This document shows, one piece after another, positions 1-7,674 of a stretch of DNA of 44,842 nucleotides (positions are counted from its first letter, which is position 1; each line of letters begins with the position of its first letter). A program made the translations under genes and the position numbers. Where the stretch lies: assembly GCA_025965175.1 (NCBI GenBank), contig JAOPXL010000004.1, positions 1-44,842 on the forward strand, given 5' to 3'. This DNA comes from Aeromicrobium sp. GTDB taxonomy: Bacteria > Actinomycetota > Actinomycetes > Propionibacteriales > Nocardioidaceae. Below the pieces are notes generated by a model. That model ran no database searches and was not told the origin of the DNA. It worked only from the letters and a program-made list of their open reading frames with translations.

Positions 1-1
1 C

Positions 2-1300
2 GGGCTGCTGGCGTTCCGCAAGATCTCCGAGGGGCTGGGAGAGACACACTGGTATCTGCGCAAGCTCCGCGACGAGGGTGCCGGCGCCGAGCAGCTCGCG
101 CACGTCCTGTCGTCGAGCCGTTACGTCACCGACCTGATCCTGCGGGCCCCCGACTCGGTGGCGCTGCTGGGTGACGACGCCGAGCTGCGCCCGCTCGAGC
201 CGTCCCGCCTCCGCACCGAGGTCGACCTCGCGGCGCAGCGCCACGCGGACCCGCAGGATGCGATCCGCGCGGTCCGCCGGGTCCGGCGCCGCGAGCTGTC
301 CCGGATCGGCATCGCCGACGTGCTGGGCCGGCTCGACATCACGGAGGTCGGCGAGGCGCTGACCGGCGTGCAGACCGCCTCCCTGGCGGGTGCGCTCAAG
401 GCTGCGACGTCGGCGGTGGAGTCCGCTCGGGGCGAGATGCCGACCCGGATGTCGATCGTCCTGATGGGCCGGCTGGGTGGCGGCGAGGCCGGCTACAGCT
501 CGGACGCTGACGTGATGTTCGTCCACGACCCGCTCGAGGGCGCGGACGAGACCGAGGCCGCCGCGGCCGCGATGGCCGTGGCCCAGGGGCTGCGCAAGAT
601 GCTGGCCGCCCCCGGTGACGATCCGCCGCTGGAGGTCGACGCCGAGCTGCGCCCCGAGGGCAAGAACGGACCGCTCGTGCGGTCGTTCGCCGCCTACCGG
701 GCCTACTACGAGAAGTGGTCCTCGGTGTGGGAGGCGCAGGCGCTGCTCCGGGCGAGTGCGACGATCGGCGACGAGGACCTCAACGCGCGGTTCACGACGT
801 TGATCGACCCGCTGCGCTGGCCCGAGGGTGGTGCGACCCCCGCCGAGGTGCGAGAGATCCGCCGGATCAAGGCCCGGGTCGACTCGGAGCGGCTGCCGCG
901 CGGTGCCAACCCCAAGACCCACCTCAAGCTGGGTCGCGGTGGCCTGGCCGACATCGAGTGGACCGTCCAGCTGCTGCAGATGCAGCACGCCCACGCCGTC
1001 CCGGAGCTTCGCACGACCCGGACCCTCGACGCGCTGCACGCCGCGGTCAAGGCCGATCTCGTGTCGGTCCAGGACGCCGAGGCGCTGGAGACGGCGTGGC
1101 GACTCGTCAGCCGCATCCGCAACGCCGTCGTGCTGATGCGCGGCAAGCCCGCCGAGTCGATGGTCGAGCACGCCGGGGACCGCGCCGGCGTCGCCCACCT
1201 CCTGGGCTACGGAATGGACCAGGGCGAACGCCTCAACGACGACTACCTCCGGGCGACCAGGCACGCCCGCCAGGTCGTGGAGCGCATCTTCTACGAGTGA
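2..1300 (+). CDS. glnE: Glutamine synthetase adenylyltransferase/deadenylylase, C-terminal part (5' end outside window)
   Basis: GlnE reversibly adenylylates glutamine synthetase to tune nitrogen assimilation. The frame is open from base 2 and codes for about 432 residues, so the N-terminal half (the deadenylylating domain) lies outside the window. The visible part carries the C-terminal nucleotidyltransferase signature GRLGGGEAGYSSDADVMF near fragment residue 152, with the paired acidic residues SDAD expected for metal-dependent catalysis. It is followed by DAELRPEGKNGPLV and by LGRGGLADIEW, both typical of the second GlnE catalytic domain. The gene converges with whiB, whose stop is 20 bases away. 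Its substrate gene glnA is also in the window but about 34 kb away. Confidence 0.93.
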   Translation, partial: GLLAFRKISEGLGETHWYLRKLRDEGAGAEQLAHVLSSSRYVTDLILRAPDSVALLGDDAELRPLEPSRLRTEVDLAAQRHADPQDAIRAVRRVRRRELSRIGIADVLGRLDITEVGEALTGVQTASLAGALKAATSAVESARGEMPTRMSIVLMGRLGGGEAGYSSDADVMFVHDPLEGADETEAAAAAMAVAQGLRKMLAAPGDDPPLEVDAELRPEGKNGPLVRSFAAYRAYYEKWSSVWEAQALLRASATIGDEDLNARFTTLIDPLRWPEGGATPAEVREIRRIKARVDSERLPRGANPKTHLKLGRGGLADIEWTVQLLQMQHAHAVPELRTTRTLDALHAAVKADLVSVQDAEALETAWRLVSRIRNAVVLMRGKPAESMVEHAGDRAGVAHLLGYGMDQGERLNDDYLRATRHARQVVERIFYE

Positions 1301-1319
1301 CTGGGCACCGTTGCCGGGG

Positions 1320-1604
1320 TCAGCCGGCCTTCTGCTGCTGCAGGATGCTGTCGCGCTCGTTGATGTTGAGGCCGCCCCACACGCCGTAGGGCTCACGCAC
1401 CGTCAGCGCGTGGTTGAGGCACTCCTGGACGACCGGGCAGACCGCGCAGAGGGCCTTGGCCGCCGCCTCACGGGCGCGTCGCCGGGGTCCACGCTCGGCA
1501 TCGGGGGAGAAGAACGTCTCGGGGTCGACGTCGCGGCACGCGCCGTCGTACTGCCACTCGTACGTCTCCTGGATCGGCATCGGCAGGCGGGCGATGGAAG
1601 CCAT
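1320..1604 (-). CDS. WhiB-family [4Fe-4S] transcriptional regulator
   Basis: This 94-residue protein has the four cluster-binding cysteines of the Wbl family (C23, C53, C56, C62) and the GVWGG turn at 74-78 preceded by REPY, which is closest to the WhiB2/WhiB3 style of protein. Wbl proteins bind a redox- or NO-sensitive iron-sulfur cluster and act with the principal sigma factor. The basic stretch RGPRRRAREAAAK lies between the first and second cysteines, and the C-terminal tail is short. The start lies 3 bases after the stop of the methyltransferase gene, so it is probably the last gene of the lipid operon. Which Wbl class it belongs to is uncertain; membership of the family is not. Confidence 0.93.
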   Translation of the reverse strand: MASIARLPMPIQETYEWQYDGACRDVDPETFFSPDAERGPRRRAREAAAKALCAVCPVVQECLNHALTVREPYGVWGGLNINERDSILQQQKAG

Positions 1605-1607
1605 GGC

Positions 1608-2840
1608 TCATGCCTCCGTCGGCCGGGTCATCTGGATCTGGAAGACGTCGATGTAGCCGACGCCGAAGCCCGCCTCGCAGTAGGCCAGGTAGAACTCCCA
1701 CATGCGGCGGAACGTCTCGTCGAAGCCCTGCGCGTTGATGGCGTCCCAGCCGGCGTCGAACCGCTCCCGCCACTGGCGCAACGTGTGGGCATAGTCCTGG
1801 CCCAGCGACCGGCTGTCGGTCACGGCGAGGGTCGTGTGCTCGGCAAGCGTCTGGTCGATCGCGTCGAGCGAGGGGATCAGGCCGCCGGGGAAGATGTACT
1901 TCTGGATCCAGCCGTACGAGTTGCGGGTCGCGAGGTAGCGGTGGTGGTCCATCGTGATCGCCTGGATCGAGACCTTGCCGCCGGGGGCGAGGAGCTTGTC
2001 GATCGTCGCGAAGTACGTCGGCCAGTACTCCTCGCCGACGGCCTCGATCATCTCGACCGAGACGATCGCGTCGTACTCGCCTGTGACCTCGCGGTAGTCG
2101 ACGAGCTGGAGGTCGACGTCGACGCCGGCCGCGACGAAGCGCTCCTGCGCGAGGGCGGCCTGCTCGGTCGAGATGGTGATCGTCGTGACCTTCGCGCCGC
2201 GCTGAGCGGCCCGGATCGCGAGGGCGCCCCAGCCGCTGCCGATCTCGAGGACGCGGGTGCCCGAGGTGACTCCGGCCTGGTCGAGAATGCCGTCGATCTT
2301 GCGCAGCTGCGCGGACTCCAGATCCTGATCGGGTGACTCGAACCAGGCTGCCGAGTAGCTCATCGACGGGTCGAGGAACTGGGCGAAGAGGTCGTTCGAC
2401 AGGTCGTAGTGCGCTGCGATGTTCTTCTTCGACCCGGTCACCGAGTTGCGCTGGTGATGGGGGAGCTTCTTGTCCACGAACGTGCGGAACTTCTGCAGCG
2501 GGACCGGCACGATCGTGCCCATCCGCTCGGCGAACGGGCGCAGCAGGTCGGCAAGGTCGGTGCCGTGCCCCGTGGTCCAGTCGCCGGCCATGTAGGCCTC
2601 GCCGAAGCCGATCTTGGTGTCGGCGCCGAGCCGGGCGAAGAACGCCTTGGGTCGCACGATGCGCATCTCGGGGGAGCCGGTCCCACCGGCGCCCCAGGTC
2701 GTGCCGTCGGCGAAGGTCAGCCGGACGGGCACCCGGTTGACGGTGGGACGAAGGATCGCCTGGGCAGCGCGTGCCTTCATCGGGGTGCGGGGCGTGCGGG
2801 CGATTCCGGGCCAGCGGGCGCTCGTGAGCTGCTGCGTCAT
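1608..2840 (-). CDS. Cyclopropane-fatty-acid synthase-type SAM methyltransferase
   Basis: A 410-residue enzyme of the Cfa/Mycolic acid cyclopropane synthase family, which transfers a methylene or methyl group from SAM to a double bond of a phospholipid-bound acyl chain. Seen directly: AHYDLSNDLF at about 143-152, the SAM motif VLEIGSGWG at 197-205 and the VSVEMIEAVG segment. The N-terminal extension resembles the longer Cfa proteins rather than the short mycolate enzymes. The ATG at 2840 follows an AGGAAGG ribosome site and overlaps the DUF1365 stop by 4 bases (ATGA). The upstream FAD oxidoreductase and DUF1365 genes form a set often found with Cfa enzymes. The product could be cyclopropane or 10-methyl lipid; the sequence alone does not decide. 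Confidence 0.9.
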   Translation of the reverse strand: MTQQLTSARWPGIARTPRTPMKARAAQAILRPTVNRVPVRLTFADGTTWGAGGTGSPEMRIVRPKAFFARLGADTKIGFGEAYMAGDWTTGHGTDLADLLRPFAERMGTIVPVPLQKFRTFVDKKLPHHQRNSVTGSKKNIAAHYDLSNDLFAQFLDPSMSYSAAWFESPDQDLESAQLRKIDGILDQAGVTSGTRVLEIGSGWGALAIRAAQRGAKVTTITISTEQAALAQERFVAAGVDVDLQLVDYREVTGEYDAIVSVEMIEAVGEEYWPTYFATIDKLLAPGGKVSIQAITMDHHRYLATRNSYGWIQKYIFPGGLIPSLDAIDQTLAEHTTLAVTDSRSLGQDYAHTLRQWRERFDAGWDAINAQGFDETFRRMWEFYLAYCEAGFGVGYIDVFQIQMTRPTEA

Positions 2841-3583
2841 TGCGTGCCTTCCTGCGGTTCGTGAGCCGGGCGGGGGATGACCGGCAGTCTGCGGATCCAG
2901 AGCCATACACCCTGTATTCGGATCAGCAGACTGGTGCGATGGGTCATCAGAGGCATCTTGACGAGAAATCTTGCGAGTCGCCCCGAGGTGGCCGGACGGG
3001 GAGTGCCCCGGAAGGTCGCGCTGAACACCGCGTCGCCGCCCTGGCGCAGGATGATGCTGGACGAGACCTTGTCGGGGGTCAGCACGAACTGCAGGTCGTA
3101 GGACCCGTCGACGGTGAAGAACGGGGACACGTAGAACGCCTTGTCGACCTGGGCCCGACCGGAGTCGTCGGTCTGCAGGAGATATGCGTGCCGCTCGCCG
3201 TACGTGTTGTGGACCTCGGCCACGATGCAGGTCAACGAGTCGTCCGGCGCGATGGCCCAGAAGACGCTGAGCGGGTCGAACGTGTGGCCAAGGACCCGGG
3301 CGTTGGCCAGCATCAGGAGACGGTGACCCGTCACGTCGACACCCTGGGCGTCGCAGAACCGCTCGATGTTGGTCCGGATCGCCTCGTCGGGGTCACCGAT
3401 GTGATCGGCAGCGCGGAACGAGGAGAACGCCCGCAGGGGCCAGCGCATGCGCGGCAGGTCGTCGACGTCGACCAGCCACTGGTAGACCCGGTAGGAGAAC
3501 CGATGACGCAGGGGCGTGCGACGCGTGTGCGCGACGGTCCCCTCGACGAGGGCCGGCAGCGTGGGCAGCAGCGTCGTGCTCAC
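2837..3583 (-). CDS. DUF1365 family protein
   Basis: A 248-residue protein of the DUF1365 family, recognised by the start LVEGTVAHTRRTPLRHRFSYRVYQWLVDVDDL, the block HTFDPLSVFWAI and the region AEVHNTYGERHAYLL. The family has no proven reaction, but it is typically encoded between an FAD-dependent amine-oxidase-like protein and a Cfa-type methyltransferase, as here, which points to unusual fatty acid modification. The GTG start at 3583 overlaps the upstream stop as GTGA, and the stop overlaps the next start as ATGA, so translation of three proteins is probably coupled. A longer in-frame upstream extension is a shadow of the FAD gene. Confidence 0.88.
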   Translation of the reverse strand: MSTTLLPTLPALVEGTVAHTRRTPLRHRFSYRVYQWLVDVDDLPRMRWPLRAFSSFRAADHIGDPDEAIRTNIERFCDAQGVDVTGHRLLMLANARVLGHTFDPLSVFWAIAPDDSLTCIVAEVHNTYGERHAYLLQTDDSGRAQVDKAFYVSPFFTVDGSYDLQFVLTPDKVSSSIILRQGGDAVFSATFRGTPRPATSGRLARFLVKMPLMTHRTSLLIRIQGVWLWIRRLPVIPRPAHEPQEGTQ

Positions 3584-4857
3584 CAGGTGGTCCCGAGCGC
3601 GGCCGCGGCCTCGACCCCGGAGCGGCAGCCGTCCTCGTGGAAGCCCCAGCCGTGGTAGGCGCCGGCGAACACGGTCTGCTGGGTGGACAGGTCGCGCAGG
3701 CCGCCCTGGGCCGCAACGGACTCGGGCCTGTAGATCGGGTGGGTGTAGGCCATCGTCGCGACGACCGAGGTGGGGTCGATGCGGTCGGTCGCGTTGAGGG
3801 TCACGAGGAACGGCTCGGCGGACTCGATGCCCTGCAGCCGGTTCATCCAGTAGGTCACGGCCGAGTGGTCGTTGCGATCGGCGCAGCCGTCCATCCGGTA
3901 GTTCCACGCCGACCTGGCGGCGGGGGCGACCGGGAGCTGTCGCGCGTCGCGGTGCAGCACGACCTCGTTGTCGGAGTAGCCGAACGCGCCGAGCACTCGT
4001 CGCTCCTCGTCGCTCGGGTCGGTCAGCAGGGCGAGGGCGTCGTCGGCGTGGGTCGCGATGACGACCGCGTCGAACCGGTGCAGGTCACCGCGCGAGTCGA
4101 TCAGTTCGACGCCGTCGGGCTTGCGGGTGACCTGCCGGATGGCGGTCGACGCTCGGACACTGCCGCCACCGTGGTGGGCGATCGCGGCGGTGACCTTGTC
4201 GATGTAGGTGCCCGACCCGCCGACGACCGTGAACCACTGCGGGGAGCCCTTGATCGAGAGGAAGCCGTGGTGCTTGAGGAACTCGAAGAGATAGCGCGCG
4301 GGGTACGACAGCGCGGTCTCGTGCCCCGAGGACCAGACGCAGGACACGACCGGGATCGCGTAGTGCGAGACGAAGTAGTCCGAGAAGCCGTGGATGCGTA
4401 GGAAGTCGCCGTACGTCTGCGGGTCCGTGGGCGACTCCTTGCTGTCGAGCAGCGCGTGGGCGAGGCGACCGAATCTCTTGACCCCCACCAGCATCGCGAG
4501 GTAACGCGGGTCGAGCAGCCGCCGGCGCTGCGCGAAGACGCCCTTGCCGCCGCGGCCGCCGGCGTACTCCAGCCCGCACCCGTCGCAGTGGATGCTCATG
4601 CTCATCTCGGTGGGGTGGACCTCGACGTCGAGCTCGCCGAACAGTCGCCGCAGCAGGGGATAGGTCCGGTCGTTGTGGACGATGAATCCCGAGTCGACCC
4701 GGTGGGCCCGGTCCGGGTCCTGGACGGTGTGGGTGTGGGCGTGCCCGCCGACGCGATCATCCGCCTCGAACACCGTGACGTCCCAGTCCCGGCGAAGGAC
4801 GTACGCCGCGGTCAGACCAGACACACCCGAGCCGATGACGGCCACTTTCCTCTGCAT
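3580..4857 (-). CDS. FAD-dependent oxidoreductase (amine-oxidase-like, NAD(P)-binding Rossmann)
   Basis: A 425-residue flavoprotein starting MQRKVAVIGSGVSGLTAAYVLRR, with the FAD-binding GSGVSG at residues 8-13, the acidic end of the fold (VFEADDRVGGHAHT), and a C-terminal FAD segment VFAGAYHGWGFHEDGCRSG. It belongs to the amine oxidase/protoporphyrinogen oxidase-like group that accompanies DUF1365 and Cfa methyltransferases. In several bacteria such sets are linked to photo-oxidative or acid stress and to furan or methylated fatty acids, so an acyl-chain oxidation or desaturation role is plausible but inferred. A strong ribosome site is not visible upstream of the ATG; the gene starts 15 bases after the 71-residue gene and overlaps DUF1365. 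Confidence 0.87.
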   Translation of the reverse strand: MQRKVAVIGSGVSGLTAAYVLRRDWDVTVFEADDRVGGHAHTHTVQDPDRAHRVDSGFIVHNDRTYPLLRRLFGELDVEVHPTEMSMSIHCDGCGLEYAGGRGGKGVFAQRRRLLDPRYLAMLVGVKRFGRLAHALLDSKESPTDPQTYGDFLRIHGFSDYFVSHYAIPVVSCVWSSGHETALSYPARYLFEFLKHHGFLSIKGSPQWFTVVGGSGTYIDKVTAAIAHHGGGSVRASTAIRQVTRKPDGVELIDSRGDLHRFDAVVIATHADDALALLTDPSDEERRVLGAFGYSDNEVVLHRDARQLPVAPAARSAWNYRMDGCADRNDHSAVTYWMNRLQGIESAEPFLVTLNATDRIDPTSVVATMAYTHPIYRPESVAAQGGLRDLSTQQTVFAGAYHGWGFHEDGCRSGVEAAAALGTTW

Positions 4858-4872
4858 GAAAGTGGTTCGTTG

Positions 4873-5088
4873 CTAGTCGGCGGCCGGATGGGTGTCCTCG
4901 ACGTCCTGTCCCGCTCTCTTGCTCGCCTCGGCGATCTCGAAGATCTCGGTCCCGAAGGCGCCGATCTCCGTCGTGATCTTGCGAGCCGTCTCGAACAGGA
5001 TCGCCACGACGTGGCCGGCACTGCCGATCGCCGCCTCCGTGGACTGCTGCAGGACGTCCTTCGCGATTTCACGCCGGCTCAGTGCCAT
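4873..5088 (-). CDS. Small conserved-looking protein of unknown function (71 aa)
   Basis: A 71-residue protein that I do not recognise. It starts with ATG after an AAGGGG ribosome site and lies in the lipid cluster, 24 bases after the desaturase and 15 bases before the FAD oxidoreductase, in the same direction. The body looks mostly helical: a polar N-terminus (MALSRREIAKDVLQQ) leads into a central amphipathic stretch (AIGSAGHVVAILFETARK) and a charged tail. There is no signal peptide and no cysteine. Its place suggests a partner or scaffold for one of the membrane lipid enzymes, but that is only inference from context. Confidence 0.7.
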   Translation of the reverse strand: MALSRREIAKDVLQQSTEAAIGSAGHVVAILFETARKITTEIGAFGTEIFEIAEASKRAGQDVEDTHPAAD

Positions 5089-5112
5089 TGATGTCCCCTT
5101 GCTCGAAGGTGG

Positions 5113-6429
5113 CTAGGAGGTCAATTGTGGCGCACGCGACTCCTGGAGGCGACGCGCGGTTTCCTCCCGCTTGGCCCGGCGCAGGGCCTTCGACTCGGGG
5201 CTGTTGCCGATCTTGTACGGGTCGCTGGGCTTGTGCCCGAGCTTCGCCAGCTGGCGGATGACGCTGCCGAGCTGCTTGGACAGCCGGCCGGTGTTGTACT
5301 GCAGGCCGTACTTCTGGACGAGGAGCTTGACGTCCTCGGCAACCTCGGGATAGCGGCGGGCCGGGATGTCGGGGAACAGGTGGTGCTCGATCTGGTAGCT
5401 CAGGTTGCCGGTCATCACGTGGAACGGCGCGTGGCCGGAGATGTTGGCGGAGCCGAGCAGCTGGCGCACGTACCACTGGCCGCGGTTCTCGTTCTGCGCG
5501 TCCTCCTCGGCGAACGTCTGCACCTCGGCGGGGAAGTGGCCGCAGAAGATGATGAGGAACGTCCACACGTTGCGGATGACGTTCGCGGCGATGTTGGCGC
5601 CCAGGATCGCGAGCGGGGCCCACCAGCCGACGAACGGGACGAGAGCCAGACCGAGCACAGGCCAAGCGATGTAGTCCTTGAAGACCTGCTTGCGGATCTT
5701 ACGGAAGGCGCGCTTCTTGCGCCCTTCGAAGTCCTCCTTGGTGATCTTGCCGTGGAGGTACTGGTCGAGCTCGACACCGTGGTACATGATGCCCCACTCG
5801 AACACCAGCATCAGGATGAACGCGAGCGGCAGGTTGAACCGGTGCGTCGCGTACCACGGCTGGTCCTCGTCGATGCGGAACATGTTGTAGCCGATGTCCC
5901 GGTCCATGCCGTGGATGTTGGTGTACGTGTGGTGGATGTAGTTGTGGCCGTGCTTCCAGTCCTGCGCGGGAGCGATGTTGTCCCACTCGTAGCGGGCGCC
6001 GTCGATCATCGGGTCGTTCATCCAGTCGTACTGGCCGTGCATGACGTTGTGGCCGATCTCCATGTTGTCGAGGATCTTGGCTACGGCGAGCAGCACGATG
6101 CCGGCGACGAACGCGGGCCAGAAGAACGGCATGAAGACGCCGATGCGGCCCAGGACCTCCGCGCCCTTGTGGAGGCGGATGACGCGCCGGATGTAGTCGG
6201 CGTCCTTCTGGCCGAGGTCGTCCAGCACGCGCTGACGAACGGTGTCGAGCTCACGCCCGAACTCGTCGAGCTGTTCGTACGTCATGTAGTCCAGCCCGAT
6301 CGTGGCCGGCTTCTCCGAGTCCGGGTTGATCAGCGTCAGGGGCGCGGCGTTGTGCCGGCTCGCGCTGTGCGGCTTGATCGGGGCGTTCTTCTTGAACGTG
6401 CGAGCGATGGCGGTCGTGAGTGCGGCCAC
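5113..6429 (-). CDS. Membrane fatty acid desaturase (DesA3-like acyl desaturase)
   Basis: A 438-residue integral membrane di-iron desaturase. The histidine boxes are visible: GHNVMH near 126-131, HNYIHH at 162-167 and QIEHH near 346-350, with hydrophobic spans around 97-120 and 255-297. It resembles the mycobacterial DesA3 type, which puts a cis double bond into stearoyl chains using electrons from an NAD(P)H oxidoreductase. The reductase gene lies immediately upstream. The GTG start at 6429 was chosen because of a perfect AAGGAG seven bases before it; a longer N-terminal frame is unsupported. The double bond made here would be the natural substrate of the Cfa-type enzyme farther down the cluster. 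Confidence 0.93.
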   Translation of the reverse strand: MAALTTAIARTFKKNAPIKPHSASRHNAAPLTLINPDSEKPATIGLDYMTYEQLDEFGRELDTVRQRVLDDLGQKDADYIRRVIRLHKGAEVLGRIGVFMPFFWPAFVAGIVLLAVAKILDNMEIGHNVMHGQYDWMNDPMIDGARYEWDNIAPAQDWKHGHNYIHHTYTNIHGMDRDIGYNMFRIDEDQPWYATHRFNLPLAFILMLVFEWGIMYHGVELDQYLHGKITKEDFEGRKKRAFRKIRKQVFKDYIAWPVLGLALVPFVGWWAPLAILGANIAANVIRNVWTFLIIFCGHFPAEVQTFAEEDAQNENRGQWYVRQLLGSANISGHAPFHVMTGNLSYQIEHHLFPDIPARRYPEVAEDVKLLVQKYGLQYNTGRLSKQLGSVIRQLAKLGHKPSDPYKIGNSPESKALRRAKREETARRLQESRAPQLTS

Positions 6430-6445
6430 GGGTGATCTCCTTGGC

Positions 6446-7534
6446 TCAGAGGGCGACGTTGACGTCGCCGATGGGGACCTGGACACAGATCTTGATGGTC
6501 TCGTCGGTGCTGGCACTGACCTCGCCACTGACGACGTGGCGGACGGCACCGCTGTTCTTCTTGATGGCGCAGGTGTTGCAGACGCCCATGCGGCAGCCGA
6601 ACTCGGGCTTCAGGCCCGCGGTCTCGGCTTGCTCGAGGATCGTGGCGCCGGAGTTGAACGCCTCCATCTTCGAGTCGTCGAAAGACAGCATGCCGGTGGC
6701 GTCGGCCGCGTCGAGGTCCACCGAGGGGACCTTGAAGTACTCCATGCGGAGCTGGTCGCGGGCGTCGAGCTCGGCGTAGGTGTCGCGGACTCCCGCGATC
6801 AACCCGGCCGGCCCGCACGCGAAGGTCAGCGTGCTGACGGGATCGACCCCGAGGTGCTTGAGGTGGTCGATGTGGAACCGGCCCGCGAGCTCGGCAGCGG
6901 GCTCGGGCTGTCGCGTGTAGACCCGCACCACCCGGAAGCCGGTGGTCGCGGCGATCTCGTCCAGCTCGGAGGTGAACATCTCGTCCTCGCGGGAGCGGGC
7001 GTAGTGCAGGAACGTGACCTGCCCGGTGTGGCGCGTGTCGCGCAGCGTCCGCAGCATCGACATGACGGGGGTGATGCCGGAGCCGCCGCTGACCAGCAGC
7101 AGGGACGCCGGGACCTCGCGGGGCAGGACGAACTCTCCCTCTGCCTGCGAGAGGTAGACGATAGTCCCCGGCTCGAGCTCCTGGTGCAGGAACTGCGACA
7201 CGTAGCCGTCGGGATGAGCCTTGACCGAGACGCTGAAGGTGCCCTTCTTGGCGGCCTTGGAGCTCGAGACGGAGAAGACCCGGACGCGACGCTTGCCGTT
7301 GACCTCGACACCGAACTGGACGTGCTGGCCGGGAAGGAAGCCCTTCCAGGCGCCGTTGGGGCGCATCACGACGGTGCTGGCGGCGCCGGTCTCGCGGCGG
7401 ACCTCCAAGACCCGGGCGCGAACGTTCTCGGCGGCCAGCATGGGGTGGATCTGCTCGAGGTAGTGGTCCACCGTGAAGGGGGAGGTCAGGGAGGCAATCG
7501 GCTTCGACGCTAGTGCCTTGCGGATGATGCCCAT
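6446..7534 (-). CDS. Ferredoxin-NAD(P) reductase with C-terminal 2Fe-2S domain (desaturase electron donor)
   Basis: A 362-residue reductase with an FAD-binding barrel (RVRVFSVSSS near 83-92), a nucleotide-binding half (LLLVSGGSGITPVMSML, GGSG at 150-153) and a C-terminal plant-type [2Fe-2S] domain with cysteines C314, C319, C322 and C350. This is the architecture of the mycobacterial partner of DesA3 and of Pseudomonas DesC. It would pass electrons from NAD(P)H to the desaturase whose start is 16 bases beyond its stop. The ATG at 7534 has an AGGAGG site six bases upstream; the longer frame starting 12 codons earlier would run into the operator. It is the first gene of the minus-strand lipid cluster. 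Confidence 0.93.
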   Translation of the reverse strand: MGIIRKALASKPIASLTSPFTVDHYLEQIHPMLAAENVRARVLEVRRETGAASTVVMRPNGAWKGFLPGQHVQFGVEVNGKRRVRVFSVSSSKAAKKGTFSVSVKAHPDGYVSQFLHQELEPGTIVYLSQAEGEFVLPREVPASLLLVSGGSGITPVMSMLRTLRDTRHTGQVTFLHYARSREDEMFTSELDEIAATTGFRVVRVYTRQPEPAAELAGRFHIDHLKHLGVDPVSTLTFACGPAGLIAGVRDTYAELDARDQLRMEYFKVPSVDLDAADATGMLSFDDSKMEAFNSGATILEQAETAGLKPEFGCRMGVCNTCAIKKNSGAVRHVVSGEVSASTDETIKICVQVPIGDVNVAL

Positions 7535-7550
7535 CGGGACCTCCTCACCA

Positions 7551-7574
7551 TTGAGTGAACGTGCGTACACTCAA
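7551..7574. promoter_or_regulatory. Palindromic operator (FabR/DesT-like) between reductase and tetR genes
   Basis: An inverted repeat TTGAGTG-N10-CACTCAA, with further symmetry inside (ACG...CGT), so that 20 of 24 positions are symmetric. It lies directly downstream of the -10 element of the reductase promoter, covering the expected start site, as a repressor site would. The core AGTGAACG...CGTACACT resembles, from memory, the palindrome bound by Pseudomonas DesT. The divergent TetR protein is the obvious binder. Confidence 0.75.
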
Positions 7575-7603
7575 ATACTGCCTGACGTGCGCGCTCGGTG
7601 CAA
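7574..7603 (-). promoter_or_regulatory. Candidate promoter of the reductase-desaturase cluster
   Basis: On the minus strand a -35 candidate TTGCAC (7598-7603) and a -10 candidate AGTATT (7574-7579) are separated by 18 bases. The predicted start falls in the palindromic operator, about 30 bases before the reductase start codon. Confidence 0.55.
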
Positions 7604-7630
7604 CCGACACGCCGCGTGACCTGCCCCACG

Positions 7631-7668
7631 ATGCGTACACGCGTTCACCGAAACGCAGGCACTACGCT
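7631..7668 (+). promoter_or_regulatory. Candidate promoter of tetR with a partial operator half-site
   Basis: A -10 candidate TACGCT at 7663-7668 lies six bases before the tetR ATG, the spacing of leaderless actinobacterial transcripts. Upstream, CGTTCAC (reverse complement GTGAACG, the half-site of the main operator) sits in the -35 region next to a GCGTACAC element. This may allow autoregulation, but the symmetry is weak. Confidence 0.4.
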
Positions 7669-7674
7669 GGGGGA

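Noticed and set aside
5125-6435. 436-codon plus-strand frame opposite the desaturase
   Set aside because: Val/Asp/Arg-rich shadow; the minus strand encodes a full desaturase with its histidine boxes.
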